64,000 nt of DNA from Psychroserpens luteus (lineage in GTDB: Bacteria > Bacteroidota > Bacteroidia > Flavobacteriales > Flavobacteriaceae), in the NCBI RefSeq assembly GCF_015319355.1, contig NZ_JADILU010000004.1, forward strand, positions 453,439-517,438, in the 5' to 3' direction. Shown in pieces: positions 63,928 through 64,000 of this stretch. A program made the translations under genes and the position numbers. Numbering within the stretch: the first letter of the stretch is position 1; every line of letters begins with the position of its first letter. Below the pieces are notes generated by a model. The model saw only the letters and a program-made list of their open reading frames with translations, ran no database searches and was not told the origin of the DNA.

Positions 63928-64000
63928 GGCGACGACCTACTCTCCCACAAATGCAGTACCATCGGCGCAAATGGGCTTAACTTCTCTGTTCGGAATGGTA
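63928..64000 (-). rRNA. rrf: 5S ribosomal RNA, 3' part (cut by window edge)
   Basis: Read on the minus strand, this is the 3' 73 nt of a 5S rRNA, with CCGAACAGAGAAGTTAAGCC, GGTACTGC and the final GGGAGAGTAGGTCGTCGCC. The 5' part and, by the usual order, 23S and 16S rRNA lie beyond the right edge. Confidence 0.93.

Noticed and set aside
1-64000. CRISPR arrays, complete insertion sequences, prophage genes, integrase genes
   Set aside because: No regularly spaced short repeats, transposase or integrase motifs, or phage structural genes were seen. The repeats found are spacer elements that occur once per gene.

Overview
The window looks like a chromosomal segment of a marine-type member of the Flavobacteriaceae (Bacteroidota). 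The base composition is strongly AT-rich. Genes have no Shine-Dalgarno sequences, several have the Bacteroidota promoter pattern (TTG, about 19 nt, TAnnTTTG), and the tRNA genes lack an encoded CCA. Type IX secretion and gliding genes (porV, porU, gldJ) are present, together with families typical of this group (DUF6090, DUF6249, DUF4349). The genus cannot be fixed from the sequence alone.

Layout. Positions 1-12.7 kb are an accessory zone of mostly single genes separated by long structured spacers. It holds three DUF6090 membrane proteins (one truncated), a phosphodiesterase lipoprotein, an alpha/beta hydrolase, an unknown acidic protein, two adjacent but unrelated PD-(D/E)XK nuclease-like proteins, a glycine-zipper/membrane protein pair, a P-loop ATPase and a membrane protein with a coiled coil. 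Four spacers share an attC-like structured repeat. Two other spacers carry a different, near-identical leader of about 110 bp that can fold. From 12.7 to 22 kb there is a serine hydrolase, pyruvate carboxylase, an MFS transporter, a MOSC protein, a DEAD-box helicase and a DUF2306 membrane protein. From 22 to 26.3 kb two ECF sigma-factor operons lie on the minus strand. From 26.5 to 33.8 kb there are small membrane, lipoprotein and DUF genes, including a second cassette-like patch near 28.3-30.3 kb.

From 33.8 to 47.4 kb the content is core: SDR, M28 peptidase, the PDH E2 and E1-alpha genes, cytidine deaminase, PorV, PorU, GldJ and MurF. Two tRNA-Val genes follow. An unknown 548-residue membrane protein then faces a minus-strand run that reads nhaD, exbB, exbD, an exbD-like paralogue, tonB, folC, a GrpE-head-like small protein and a divergent Hsp70. 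The right end carries an amino-acid dehydrogenase, anmK, an acyl-CoA dehydrogenase, a PIF1-like helicase and the 3' part of a 5S rRNA gene, so an rRNA operon continues beyond the edge on the minus strand.

The strongest unexplained signals are: (i) an 8-mer, TTCCGAAG/CTTCGGAA, found 31 times on both strands against roughly one expected, in all reading frames and in spacers, and nearly absent from the accessory zone; (ii) the paired folded leader in front of the nuclease pair and the ATPase, with compensatory changes between copies; (iii) the attC-like spacers of the accessory zone; (iv) the Hsp70/GrpE-like pair; and (v) an ExbD paralogue without the proton-channel aspartate.
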